DNA of 64,000 nucleotides, taken from Ixodes scapularis. Lineage: Eukaryota > Arthropoda > Arachnida > Ixodida > Ixodidae. The stretch is taken from NCBI RefSeq assembly GCF_016920785.2, contig NW_024609881.1:45912710-45976709 (forward strand), written 5' to 3'. Under the pieces are notes generated by a model, which was given only the letters and a program-made list of their open reading frames with translations, had not been told where the DNA came from and ran no database searches. Of the stretch, positions 11,301 to 22,585 are shown in pieces (position 1 is the first letter of the stretch; the number at the start of each line of letters is the position of its first letter). The position numbers and the translations under genes are program-made.

Positions 11301-14217
11301 GATCGTTTGTGTAGAGTCACTCAAAAAGCTTGAGAAAAGCAGGACGTGCGCGAGGCTAGCGCATCACATTAGCATCTCATTAGCATCTCATTATCGCTCC
11401 GCGGCCAATCCGATTGCGGTATTCGCTGATAAGAACGCCGAAGAACCAATCGCGAAACAAGGAGCGTGAACTGTATTACTTGCTGAGTTTCTTAAGCTGT
11501 CTATAACCACCAAAGAGAATGATGTCTGTGAGGGCAGAGCTTGAATCGCGCACACCATACCTCACTCTATGAAATTTTTACACCTCCTTTCACATGCGGA
11601 GAGACACGCGTTTCGGTTGACTTGCTCACAGTATATACACTATTCCAACATTTTGCGTGAGTCAAAGGCGGTTTTCACGGCTTTTTTCCCCCAGCCCCTT
11701 TAATTTTAAATGGTAAATAAACGTCGCCGTTTTTATCTACAGGATAGTGGAACGCGTTTTGAGCATGTGCAATAGTTTTTCTTTTGCAGAACGTCAGGCG
11801 TCGCGCGTGCATCCGCAGGCTTTTCTTTTTTTTTTGTGTGTCATCTCTCGTCCCGTAGTCTTTTCGCTAAAGAGAAAAAAAAAACAAAAAAACTCCAAAT
11901 TTGAGAGGGAATTGCACATAGAAGGAGAGTACACGTACACCTTTTGTTTTGTCCTTCGGTGTCGAATTTTTTCGTAAGTTTTTAGACCATATGAACGCGC
12001 TTATGTCAATGCAAAATGAAGCTCAGAGTACTTATCTCGTCCAGGAACCCTCTGAGATAAAAAGAATAAGACAAGCAAATCAACCCTCAGCTGGTCTTAA
12101 AACATTCCAGAGCTGAGTATCTCCCGTAAGCCATGCAGAAGTAAGTAAAGTCCCCCACGCGGCTGATAGCCTTCGCACACTTTTGGCACTCTCACGCAAC
12201 GGCGTGATCCTCGCAGAGGCTGAGATTACAAAAAACTGCCGTCTAGTGACTAATCCCGGCAAGGTCTTTTGCTATTTTGTATGTGAGCTTGTTAAAGGGC
12301 AGTAGTGGCTGCGACAAGTGCAAGTCGGCTATCAGCTCCATAAACCGCAGGCTTCTTTGTTAGTTATGCAATGCGTGCGTAACTGCAAGGTCTTCTACCT
12401 GGGCAACGAAGTCGTTTCACGTACTACTTCAGCCCTGAGAGATTTGCCGGAGTAAAGGCGTGTCCTTTGGCAAGTTACACAGGTGAGACTGCAGACAGAG
12501 GCTACTCAGTGCAGTTTACTAAAACGGGAAGCGCTGTGACCGAGCTCAAATTTTGGTCCTTGGCTCTGGGTGTGTGTGTTAGAAAAAAACATTGTGCCGT
12601 TGTCGACAATTTGAGCGTGATCCGGTACATTGCTCTTCGAACGGTCCGTTTTTGCACGTTGAATTTTTGATATCTTGGTTTCAAAACCCACTTTTGATAG
12701 ATGGTCATCATCAGTGGTGGCGAAACTCTTGTACCTCTCTGCGCGCTATTTTATTCGACGTCATCAAGTGACTCTTTATTTGGAAACAAACGCGGAAGGT
12801 GTTGTCATTGTGACTTTGTATAGAACTCGTCCGCGCCCATCGATTTATCGAACTGGCGGTGTAGACGCCACTCCCTCGTTTCAATATTTTGTGCTGCACG
12901 TCATCCCGAATGAAACTATACACGAGCTCCTGCGTGTAGCAGAATTGCTACTGGAAGCTTCTTTCATTTGCTTCAGGGCAGCCGGAAAACCCTGAGAGCG
13001 AACAAAAAAGAGTCGCATTTTAAAGTACCGGTAAAATGCTATAAGATGCGACCGGAAGACATAATTTCACAGTTTTACAGCAAAACATGTTGAGCGACCA
13101 AGTGCGCATACTACAGCTTTGATACGTGGAGCGAAAGCCCACGTCGCAGCATTGAGGAATCATTCATGGGCACGACCTTCATATCCCCATCCTTGTCCGT
13201 TCCTGTATGGATAAGCAGGTGTACCTGCGTGCGATCATGTATTTACTACTACTAGATGCACGTCAAATATCTCATATTGGAAAGTTATAATGCGGTGTCT
13301 AAATTCCTTATCTGCAGTGCGAATCATTTTCGTCGTACATGTACAGCGGGGATTGCAGACTTGGAAGTACCCCCCTAAACGCGAAACTGCGCATACCGCG
13401 GGAGGTGTTTCTATTTCTCACGTATTTGGTGAACTATAAGAGTTATATTCGCACGTTGTTTCGCATTGCAGGTCTATTTATAGTTTTAACATTAGATGCT
13501 CTGCGCACGTGATACTCACTTCGCATACCGGCCGCTCTGGTGGCAGTGCTAATCGGAGCACTGGCTGCTCCGATGCAGACTTCCACCACTTTTAGGGGTT
13601 AGATTCAGAGGTTGAGAGCTCAGCATCCAACAAAGAAGCTCTGTAACGCACCTCTGGCTAGAAATCCGAAGTCGCTTGAATCTCGCTGAAGCGGATTCAC
13701 CGAAACCAGGAGACTCGAGCATTATTCACATGGGCGTCATAGAATGCCAATGCCGCGTTTCGCCCCGGTCGTATCCTGTTACGTAAATAATTATTTAGTT
13801 AAAACACGCATCCACAAATCGCTCAAAATTTGGTCGGCATAAAGCTAATAAAGCATACCAATAAAATTAAATCTTACCTGGGCCGAACAGTGGGTGCCGA
13901 TCGGGGTGCACGTCTCGAAGCAAAACTTAACGCTAAATATTTCGTTTTTTTTTTTGTTTTTTTTTTTTGGGGGGGGGGGGGGGAGGGGGGGGAGGGGGAC
14001 ACATCATCCCCAATTTAGCAGTTATTTCCTCTGAAACGCTCTTGCCGATGGCTTTTAAATTTTACAAATGCAAAGTGTAGAGATCACGGCACCTCTCGCT
14101 GAAGTTTGAATCTACCCCGATTTCTTTTCTAGGAAGATTGATGGTGCTCGACACAAACTGTCGCGCTTTAACCCGCGTCTCATTTTACCCCACCTTTTTC
14201 CAACAGTCCTCAAGTCT
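11301..14217. other. Intergenic, no gene seen
   Basis: Homopolymer-rich. A T run followed by a G run lies at about 13945-13998. A small hairpin TGCTAATCGGAGCA / TGCTCCGAT lies near 13545. An open frame at 12675-12995 (106 residues) shows no recognisable motif and no supporting signals. Confidence 0.5.
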
Positions 14218-15110
14218 TTTTTTTTTTTTTATCGCGTCTATACAGTAGGTTTATGCAGACTGCTGGAGATCACGTTCTACTTTGTAGCAGGCCTGTCTGC
14301 ATGTTTTCCCCGCCCTGTTTCGTCGGGTTGCTGAGGTTCCCCGTTGGTATAATGAAGCCCAACGCCTAAGCGAGTGTTAGGGGGGTCCGAGAATGTGATC
14401 CGTTGCCCTGTGACCGAGTAGGCTGGAGACTCGCACAGTCTGGAACGATATGTGCCATCGCTTCGTCATGGGACACGCACGCCCTGCACACACTCGAGGT
14501 CGCAGTGTCGTCGAACCGCCGCTTTTAAGGCAGCGTCCGGATCTTCCCAACTCGTTCTTCAGAAAGCAGGCAACTCTATAGACTGTTGTCGCACAGCCGG
14601 GTCTCCGAACTGATGGTCTGATTATGTTTCACGCACTCACACAGCGTCGACTTAGTTTGGGCGTCTTGGAGCCACGGCTGGGTCTCTTGGTCATGAACCT
14701 TTTTCCAGACCTCTGACTCCTCTCTTTCGCCGTCGATGCTTGTACGGGGTGAGAAAGAAATCCTTACTTGCGTTCGAGCTGATAGAGGGCTTCTGCCAAA
14801 GGGTTAGCAATCCAGTTAAGTGTGTGTACATGAAAAGTCGCTTGGCCCAACGGCATCTGTCCATATGTCGAAGGCGTCTGTCGTGGCTATTTTACTGGTC
14901 ACCTCACGAGTTTTGAAGAACGAACAGACCAGGTGACCCTGGACGACCTCATTTGCAACTTCCCCGTGACAGCCCAGGGCCTGACGCCCGACCTCTCTTT
15001 GACGACGCTTCATATGGGCGCTTATATCTGCTGGGATACACACCACTGCATTTGCCAGTGTGGTGGTGGCTACAGAGTGGCCATAGCTTGCTAGTTTATC
15101 TTACCTTTTT
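14218..15110 (-). mobile_element. Non-LTR retrotransposon 3' relic (RNase H and zinc knuckle)
   Basis: Read on the minus strand, broken frames give a run like an RNase H end (ALGCHGEVANEVVQGHLV, compare GNEAANEAARG), then RLCDNS and CLLSEERVGKIRTLP. The last resembles the RLYDNSRGSGLLFEARAGxLRT motif of tick LINEs. A zinc knuckle follows, CRACVSHDEAMAHIVPDC (C-x2-C, then H and C), and the frame ends near LALGF. Several stops and frameshifts break it. The T run at 14218-14230 is the poly(A) tail in reverse, marking the 3' end. It is 5'-truncated. I cannot assign the clade beyond an RNase H-bearing LINE (R1/I-like). Confidence 0.65.
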
Positions 15111-15295
15111 TTTTAAATTTCTGCTCGTTTTCTTTATTTGATCTTGCTAAACACTAATATATTAAAAAAATGTTTTAAGCCATTTTCGTATTTCCAATCA
15201 GTAGAGGGTTAAAGAAAGAACCTCTGTGTTGACCCATTCTTTATACCATTTCTTTCTAAGCAAATCCGGACCACTGCGGAAACATCGTATAGTAA

Positions 15296-15535
15296 ACCCA
15301 TGTGGCGGGTTTGAATCCCGGTCGAGGTGCCCGCAATCTGACGGAGGCTTATTACGGAGGAGGCGCCGTGTAACCGAGCTTTCGGTTGCACGTCAAAAGA
15401 TCCCCAGGTGGTCCAAATTAATCCTCAATCCTCCGCTGGGGCGTGCCAGATGCCCGTCGTTGGTTTGGCACGTAAAACCCCCAAATTTGACTTTTGACTT
15501 TTCGTATAGCAAAAAAAAAAAAAAAACGACCGTCA
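15296..15535 (+). mobile_element. Tick-type tRNA-derived SINE, copy 1
   Basis: It has a Pol III B-box-like GGTTTGAATCCCGG, then GTCGAGGTGCCCGCA, then ACCGAGCTTTCGGTTGCACGT, then CCCAGGTGGTCCAAATTAAT, then TTGGCACGTAAAACCCCC and an A-rich tail of 17 A's. The A box at the 5' end is missing or decayed. It matches 24861-25066 throughout. The body is the type seen in tick SINEs (Ruka-like), which is my recollection rather than a search. Confidence 0.8.
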
Positions 15536-18180
15536 AAGAGTGTAAAGCAGACGAACCTCTCGCTGTCTAAGCATTCACCATCTAATTTACACTAAAGCAT
15601 TCTGTAGCAAAATGGCTTGATGGCACCAGCGAACCACAATAAAAGGAGACGAAAACAAAAACACTGCCCCTCAACGGCCGTCGCCTGTCACGCCTGAAGA
15701 TGAGTCAGGTAGGCCTCGAACATTGGGTTCCCAATTGAATTAGGACTTGAGTGAATATCCTCCTTATTTAATAAATCATAGCGCATTCAAATGATACGAT
15801 ACAGGCAAACGTAGGCGCACAGTCTAAAAGCTCGAGGTTACGACGCATGAACTTAGCTCGATTTGTTTAGCTGATGTTAGCACACCAACAGAGATGTGAA
15901 AAACGCCGTGACGTTGCGGCTTTTGTGCTGCCTGATTTGCCCCACCAGCTCGTAGGGTCTGCCAGGTTCTGACTTAATGAGAAATATAACACATACTATA
16001 ATGCCAAGTAATACCCGAGCGGCAACATTCCACGTTACGCACCGAGCGCGGTTTCGCGACGGATACGCGAAAGTGGATTCACTGTAGGCTAGGAGAGCCG
16101 TGACTGCCGCCTCGGGGACCGGTTATACGGTGCTCCCCTTTCGGCGAGTCCCTGCGAGGCGTACACGCGACGCAACCCGAATGACATCCAAGTGGCGGCG
16201 AAAGTCGTTGGACGGCATTTTCAAGCGTCCAAACACCATCTTTTCTTTTTCCGTTCGGCTCCTCTCGCCTAATCTAGATATTTTGCTTTTCTGTGCGCGT
16301 TATATTGAAGATCCAAGGAAGAGGAAGCCCCAAGTCGCGATCGCCGCCACGAGAGCTGGAGAGAACGAAAAAAAGAATAACTCAATCGCTCATCTTTTCT
16401 TCTTTATCTCTTCGTTTTTTTATATAAAGACGGGGACGCAAATGCCCCCGCGTAGAAAGATTCTTTTGTGTTTCGAAGATAGCGCGATAGCTCTTTATAG
16501 AGTCGAGATAGGACTCGATTACAAAGTCTTAAAATGAGTGCCGGAGAAAGCCAAAAAAAAGTGGAAGGCATCACGTCACGTACGGTCGTCGTAAAGGGCG
16601 CGTGCTGAAAATCGCCGATGCGATTACCCTACAATTTTTACGTGCATTGTTTCATAGCCAGCCGGCAACAGCCACGGTTAAACCCCGTCTCGCTGGCAAA
16701 AAGGTGAACGATAAGCCGCACATTGCGGGCCGGCGGCTTCGATATGCGCTACGTTTACCATATACGAGCGCAACGCGCACATATTGGAGCATGACGCAGC
16801 GAAAAGCCTGACACTTCTTCGCACTAAAAACGCACACCGGTGATACGTAGTCACGTTCCGACTGGCCCGCCAGGGCCGTATACTTCCACCGTACTGGCAT
16901 GTTAGGCCTTCCTGTCCTACCCAGCATTTCCTGCTACGGACACTAGGCTATAGCAGCGCCACCAGAGTAATAGCTCACGTGTGAACAATGCAGCCGCCAC
17001 TCCCAGGTATACCCAATATTTTTTGCTTCAATCGCCAGATAACGCCAAACCAAACGGCATTGCAGGTTGCCTAATCTCAATGAAGAGGTGCTCCCGACGG
17101 AACGACAAATAGGCCCGGCTATTGTTTTCTGCACGGAGCCTCGGAGTTCATATAACTATTTGAGCACGAGTCTTCGTTTGGCTTAGTGACTTTAAAGGTT
17201 CTTTCGGGTTATGGCTTTGTCCATACAGCCATAAATGTTGTAAAAAAAAAGCCACAAAAAATATTGTTCTGGATGAACCAACGCAGCCAGCATTTGCACT
17301 TTTAGTTGACCGGAAGCGTTGTCTGCTTTGAATCAGCCAAAGATATCAAAGCGACCTTTTAAACTTCCGTCTTTAAAATAATATTTGAAAAAAACTATTC
17401 TTATAGCCACCTTGTTTTGTTCTGGTCGTTTCGGTGTCTTAAATAAAGTTTTTGCGTTATGATGCTGGAAATATAGCTTCAAAATTATAATTGATTGCGC
17501 AATAAGTCGCAGCCAGATTACAAAAGACACGGCGTTCTTCACAGACATGATGACAAAATTATCTTGGGTTGACACCTCTTGCATGTTCGAAGAATATTTG
17601 CTTCTTGCATATGAATGCTTAGAACATGCCTACAGACTGTCTTATGCATGATGCATAAACAATGTGACCCCGACTTTGGCCTTTGTGTCGTATCTCCCAA
17701 TGAACGGCGTCATATTTCTTTTAATTTAATAAACGCGCCCAAAGCGTTTAGACGCAGTCGATGACCCGCTTCGTATACACAAGTAGGTGCAAATCGTGTT
17801 TTTTCTGGTTTCAGCGAGTTTCTCACCTGTGGAGTCTACATGCGGCCCACGTACAGAAAAGCAGACGATGCGTTTCTTGCGTCTTAAAATGTACTACATT
17901 TCGGGGTTTAATGAAAAAAAAAAACTATGTCGACGCAACTTCGGACAGTCTGACAGACGGCATCAGAAAGGGCGCGTACGCTTGAAGTATGGGTGGCATG
18001 AAGCGCGTCTCCCACTGGTGCCTTTTGACATCTTCTACTGCCCGCGTATCGAAAGTGTCCCTAGAGGTTGACAGCAAAATACATCAAAAGAGCCGGCATC
18101 TCACGCTGTTGAATGTCGCAGTCCTGACGGTCAATAATAAAAGTTCCAGTAAAAAAAAAGAAAAAGAAAAACATGAGCGC
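15536..18180. other. Intergenic, no gene seen
   Basis: An open frame from about 16100 lacks motifs and starts at GTG. The short phrase GACGCAGTCGATGA near 17751 echoes GCGCAGTCGATGCT near 10781. No RNA gene or clear element was found. Confidence 0.5.
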
Positions 18181-18410
18181 ACGCGAGTATCGTCGTCGCA
18201 GCGTCCCAACCCCTGGCTGCTAAAGCTTCCCTTGACACACTGGCTGGAGAGTGGCCTGCGGTGGAACAGGTGTCTGCCTCATCGGCCTTTGATGCTGTGA
18301 ACCACCAGGATTGCGACAGACGTGACACTTTCATTACGTCATCGAGCAAAATTAAAGGGACTACAAAGGGTGACGCGGTAAACACACCAATCGTAGACGC
18401 GTTTCAGGCA
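18181..18410 (+). repeat. Interspersed repeat, CGTCCCAAC family, copy 1
   Basis: Direct-orientation homology with 28120-28345: CGTCCCAACCCCTGGC / CGTCCCAACTCTTGGC, then AAGCTTCC, GAGAG, GTGACACT, and finally GTAAACACAC in the same order and spacing. The copies are diverged. The class is unknown and no inverted ends were seen. Confidence 0.6.
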
Positions 18411-21145
18411 TCATGCTTGAAATGCAATCTCAACCAGTACCCCAGATTGAAATTAACACGACCAGGGCTTCTGCCTTAGCCGCCGATAAGCCATCGGAAA
18501 AAAAGAACGGTGTCCAACTTCTGGATAAAAAATTAAAAAAAAAGGCACGACTATTTGAAGAGGCGCGCATCGGGTTTCTCAAGATGCGTGCAGTGAAAGT
18601 ACAATGCGGTTCATCCTTCTTTCAATTGCCGACGGCGTAGACCTTAGCAGCTGCCCATAGGCACGCTCATGAATACCACGGTAAACAAGGCAGTGGATCG
18701 CGGAACTTCCCGTCCTTGACGAGACCTTCTGGTCGTCTGCCAGGACTGCCATAGCTCCGGGACACGCGAAACAGCAGACGGTCGTTTTAAGGTTTACATG
18801 GCCTTCCAGTCGTGTCCGATCGACTTCGAAGTCTCACATTTGCACACCGCGTAAAATTCAAGAAGCGTTTACTTTGGAAAACCTTCTGATTTTTGGTGAG
18901 GCTTCGGATCCGGATGAACCGGAGGTAACGTCAGCAGCTTAATCGAATAATTCGAGACTAGTAAATCACTAAAGACCAACCTGGAAGAGTCCAAGAAACG
19001 ATAAGATCGGGCGATCCTATCGATGCAAAAATACATCCTCCGATATGCGACCGGAAACCAAGGAGTTCTCCAGAATGGTGGCGCTGTAAAGGCCCTTGTT
19101 ATAAGGAGAGTTGCATGCGTCCTAACATCGGCTAGCGCGGAGACAGAAGGCACTTAGCGCACTGACTTTAATGTTCATACGCTTGTTATTCGGGATTTTT
19201 GTTTTTATTTAACGGGTTTTGATTTATTGGCGTTGGTCTGCCAAAAGGAAAAGCTCGGGGCAACAGTGAAAGAGTGGTCTTTTAGACACAGTATTGGTAC
19301 ACAAGCTCTTTGCGATTTGACTTTCCTTGTTGTTTTAACATGACTAGTGTTTGAACTTTGATTATGACTAACCGCCTTAAAAGAAACGTGATTAATAGGA
19401 CCCATATTTCACCACATTAACCACAATGACATACTGAGACGTATACAAAGACCGCGCAGGCCTTGATGTTTGGTCCTTGTTCTCTGCCACACTGTCTCAG
19501 TAAGATGCCATATAAGTGGAACTATTTTCTTCCGTTTGCCTCTAATAATTTTTCAATTAGCGATATTTTAATTAAATGAATGTGGAGCATCGTATCCCAA
19601 CAATATTTTTCTTTTATCTGTATAATACGCGCGGGAGATATGGGAGGCTCTTTTGATTAACTTAACATTGTAAAGTCCGCTGATATACTTTGCCGGAGAA
19701 ACTTCTTGATTTCATAATTTTTTTTCGTGCGGGTCTTTCTTACGGTATTACGGAATATAGGTCATATTCGTGCATATGGTTTCTATTTTTTTTTTTTTGT
19801 TGTTGAGGGATATGGGTTGTTGCGGAGCGCACATTTGCAATTTGCCCGGAAGCGAGATGCGCCTCCTTAAACCTTCTGTAGTACGTATTCTCCCATTTCG
19901 TCGCACTTATTCTGCAGATTTTATGCGGGACGTGCGATATTGTGCGCTTGCAGAAGACAGAACCACAAACACAAATGTGTGAGACGCGGCACCGCGCTTG
20001 GCGTTGAACGACCGAATTATCACCGCTCTCGAGCAGCACGACATTCGAGTACGTACGCTAATCCTGACACCCTTCCAGGGCGTCTTTCGCCTCCGAAACT
20101 CGTCGAATGGAACGCAGTCGATAGTTCCTCGCGCCAATTTGTCATCCTGACACCGCCTGACGGCCGCTACCGACACAGTTCACACGCGGTGGTCGGGACC
20201 CCGTCAACTTCACTTTTGTTCATTTGCTTCTTTGTTGTTTTTTTTTCACGCCGATCGGTGTTTTTTTGCGAGCCCCGACACTTCCTTCATTCTGCGAGTC
20301 ACCATCGCTGTGTCAAACCTCATTATCCACCTTGCCCCCCCCCCCCCCCCAAAAAAAAAAAAAAAGAAAAAAACAACACCCAGTTACATTTATGCGGACG
20401 CGAGGCTTCTGGTTATGCAACCTGTTGTCTCGGTCTTTGGCGGAAGTAGTTTAAATTCGGAATTCTCCCTTTTCCTTCTTTTTTATAAAGCTTTATGACG
20501 GGAAAGTTGGTTCTTCCGAAACACGTCTATCTAAATGCAGTCGTCTCCCACGTCACGGGCCGATTCCACATAGAAGAGAAGGCCAGCCCGAGACGTCATC
20601 GTTCGTGGACCGCCGATCCACGCCAAGCGGCAAACACGCTTAAGCTCCATGAGAGACGCCGCAAGGCTACAGACGCGTCTGCCTTGGAGGGCGTCGATGC
20701 GTGCTAAGGTCACGTTCGTTGGAAGACGCTGCGAAGCGCGCCGTCGACGATGTCGACTAAGGTATAGGTGGCTGGGTAGATCCACTGGTGATGACGCTAG
20801 GAAAGAAAAAGGGGGGGGGGGGGAGGTGTGCACAGGCCTTATCTATTAAGTGGTATTGCACGGGCCCAGTTTCCAGCCGAGAAAACGGCACGACCAATCA
20901 CTGCGATCTGCATTTGAGCGCGCGCCCAGCGAATGAGAGCATCCGAGAATTCATTGAACTAGAAGAAGGGCGTCTGCGGAGGTAGAATATACGCAAACGA
21001 AATGCTGCGCTCACTGTCCCCGCGTGAGTTGCGTTTTCGAGTCAAAAGATGTTCCTCCTTGTTTGACTGCAAAACGCGATTTGGAGCTCGCCGGACGTGC
21101 TCCGTTGATCGCAGTATTTAGCCCATCGCGGGCTCTGTGTGAAAG
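18411..21145. other. Intergenic, no gene seen
   Basis: Contains a C run followed by an A run at about 20335-20372 and a G run near 20811-20823. Open frames across this stretch are short and without motifs. Confidence 0.5.
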
Positions 21146-21147
21146 TA

Positions 21148-21590
21148 CAGGGTGTCACAAAAGAAAATTTACACGGTCTTTTTTAGCGCAAAAATAAACT
21201 AGGTATCGCCGAACGCTCATTCTCCGCCCAAGGGTAGAGCTAGAGGTCACAACCAGATGCCAAAGTCTCAGCCCGATCTGATACCTTATTCAAAAGTTAT
21301 AAGTGATTTTCTGAAAATTTCAATGGGAAAATGGAGCCCATTTCTGCCCGGTTTCGGTTTCTGGCGCTATAGAACCCCATGTGTTTGAAAACTCCGTCGG
21401 CCGCCATTTTCCCATTGAAAGTTTCAGAAAATCACTTATAACTTTTGATTAAGTTATCGGATCGGGCTGAAACTTTGGCATCTGGTTGTGACCTCTAGCG
21501 CTATCTTTGGGCGGAGAATGAGCGTTCGGCGATGCCTAGTTTATTTTTGTGGTAAAAAAGACTGTGTAAATTTTCGTTTGTGACACCCTG
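21148..21590. mobile_element. Palindromic Tc1/mariner-like MITE, copy 1
   Basis: The termini CAGGGTGTCACAAAAG and TTTGTGACACCCTG are flanked by TA on both sides (21146-21147 and 21591-21592), the target duplication expected for Tc1/mariner. The whole 443 bases fold back: the left half, with CGAACGCTCATTCTCCGCCC and CACTTATAACTTTT-like inner parts, pairs with the right half. There is no transposase. It is homologous to 46943-47370. Confidence 0.85.
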
Positions 21591-22138
21591 TATATATGCG
21601 GGGCGCAAGGCCGGTTGTTTCATTCTGTTATGGTTCTGGAAAAAAAAGGAAAACCTTTATAATTTTTCAACGTCATTCCACAATAAATAATGTTTGCCCA
21701 CCTATGCGTACGTATGCACTTACGCGGAATTTGACGACGAGCTGATGCCACCTGTCGGAGGGCAACTAAATTACTAAAATACTTTTTTCTTTCCTTTCGT
21801 ATGGCGCAGACAAATCGTGAATCATTATCTAAAACTGTACATAAAATTTGAATACATTATTGTCCCCTACAATTCCAAATACATAGCTTGCAAGTGTCGC
21901 AATTACTGAGTACTGACAATTATTCCTACTCACCGTTTTCGTGGAACTTCAACTTCTGCGGTGTGAAACTATCATGGCGAACTGAACGCTCGCGGCGCAT
22001 AAAACACTGCCATGGCCGCGCATGACGTCACATGCAAGCTACGTATACACTCGTGCGGAGGTTGGGCGGTGCTGTTCGAAACTCTACCTTTGTCGAATTG
22101 TGCCAGAAGTGCGAAGGTTCGGTCACTGCCGCTTCGAT

Positions 22139-22501
22139 ATGGCCGGTGATCCGGCTGAGTTTCCTGAGCTCCTCGCTGGAATCGCAGCCCAGTTCGCACG
22201 AGTAAAGCCCCTCGATGTGTTTGTGTTTGTCTTGCAGGCAGCGTCAAATGCGCCAGTGCACGAGGCCCGTGTCTCAAGCGGCCCTTGGAAGCAAATGGTG
22301 GCGGAGCACCCGCTCGTTCTTGCGCGCTTTCACAACAATGGTTGGCTGTACTACAGTGTTCTAGAGCACTGTATCGGTACTTGTAAACGTGAATTTTTAT
22401 CTATGGACTTTAGGCACGAGAAGCACGATCAATGCTTTACCGCTCATTCACACTGGAAGCGGATCCGCGTTCGCAAAGCGGTTGCGAACGCGGTTCTATA
22501 A
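22139..22501 (+). CDS. Candidate short coding exon or small gene, unidentified
   Basis: ATG in a good context (TCGATATGGCC) opens MAGDPAEFPELLAGIAAQFAR, whose codon use looks coding. A plausible splice donor, CGA|GTAAAG, lies at 22201/22202, so the true first exon could be only 22139-22201. Read through without splicing, the frame continues to a stop at 22501 for 120 codons, but it then enters the MITE at 22440, which argues against the long reading. The sequence before it is GC-rich and has no clear TATA box. I do not recognise the protein. It may be a random frame. Confidence 0.25.
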   Translation: MAGDPAEFPELLAGIAAQFARVKPLDVFVFVLQAASNAPVHEARVSSGPWKQMVAEHPLVLARFHNNGWLYYSVLEHCIGTCKREFLSMDFRHEKHDQCFTAHSHWKRIRVRKAVANAVL

Positions 22502-22582
22502 AGATCCAATACAATTGCACGCGCACTGGATGACATCAAGTGCGCGCGCAATTGTACTGAATCTTCCAGGGTGAATGAGCGG
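22440..22582. mobile_element. PIF/Harbinger-like MITE with TTA target duplication
   Basis: CCGCTCATTCACACTGGAAG on the left pairs with CTTCCAGGGTGAATGAGCGG on the right. TTA flanks both ends (22437-22439 and 22583-22585). The centre contains a second palindrome, CAATTGCACGCGCACT / AGTGCGCGCGCAATTG. The 3-base TTA duplication suggests PIF/Harbinger, although the terminal bases are not the classic ones. Confidence 0.7.
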
Positions 22583-22585
22583 TTA

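Noticed and set aside
12675..12995. 106-codon + strand frame
   Set aside because: No motif, promoter or splice evidence, and a minus-strand frame of similar quality overlaps it.
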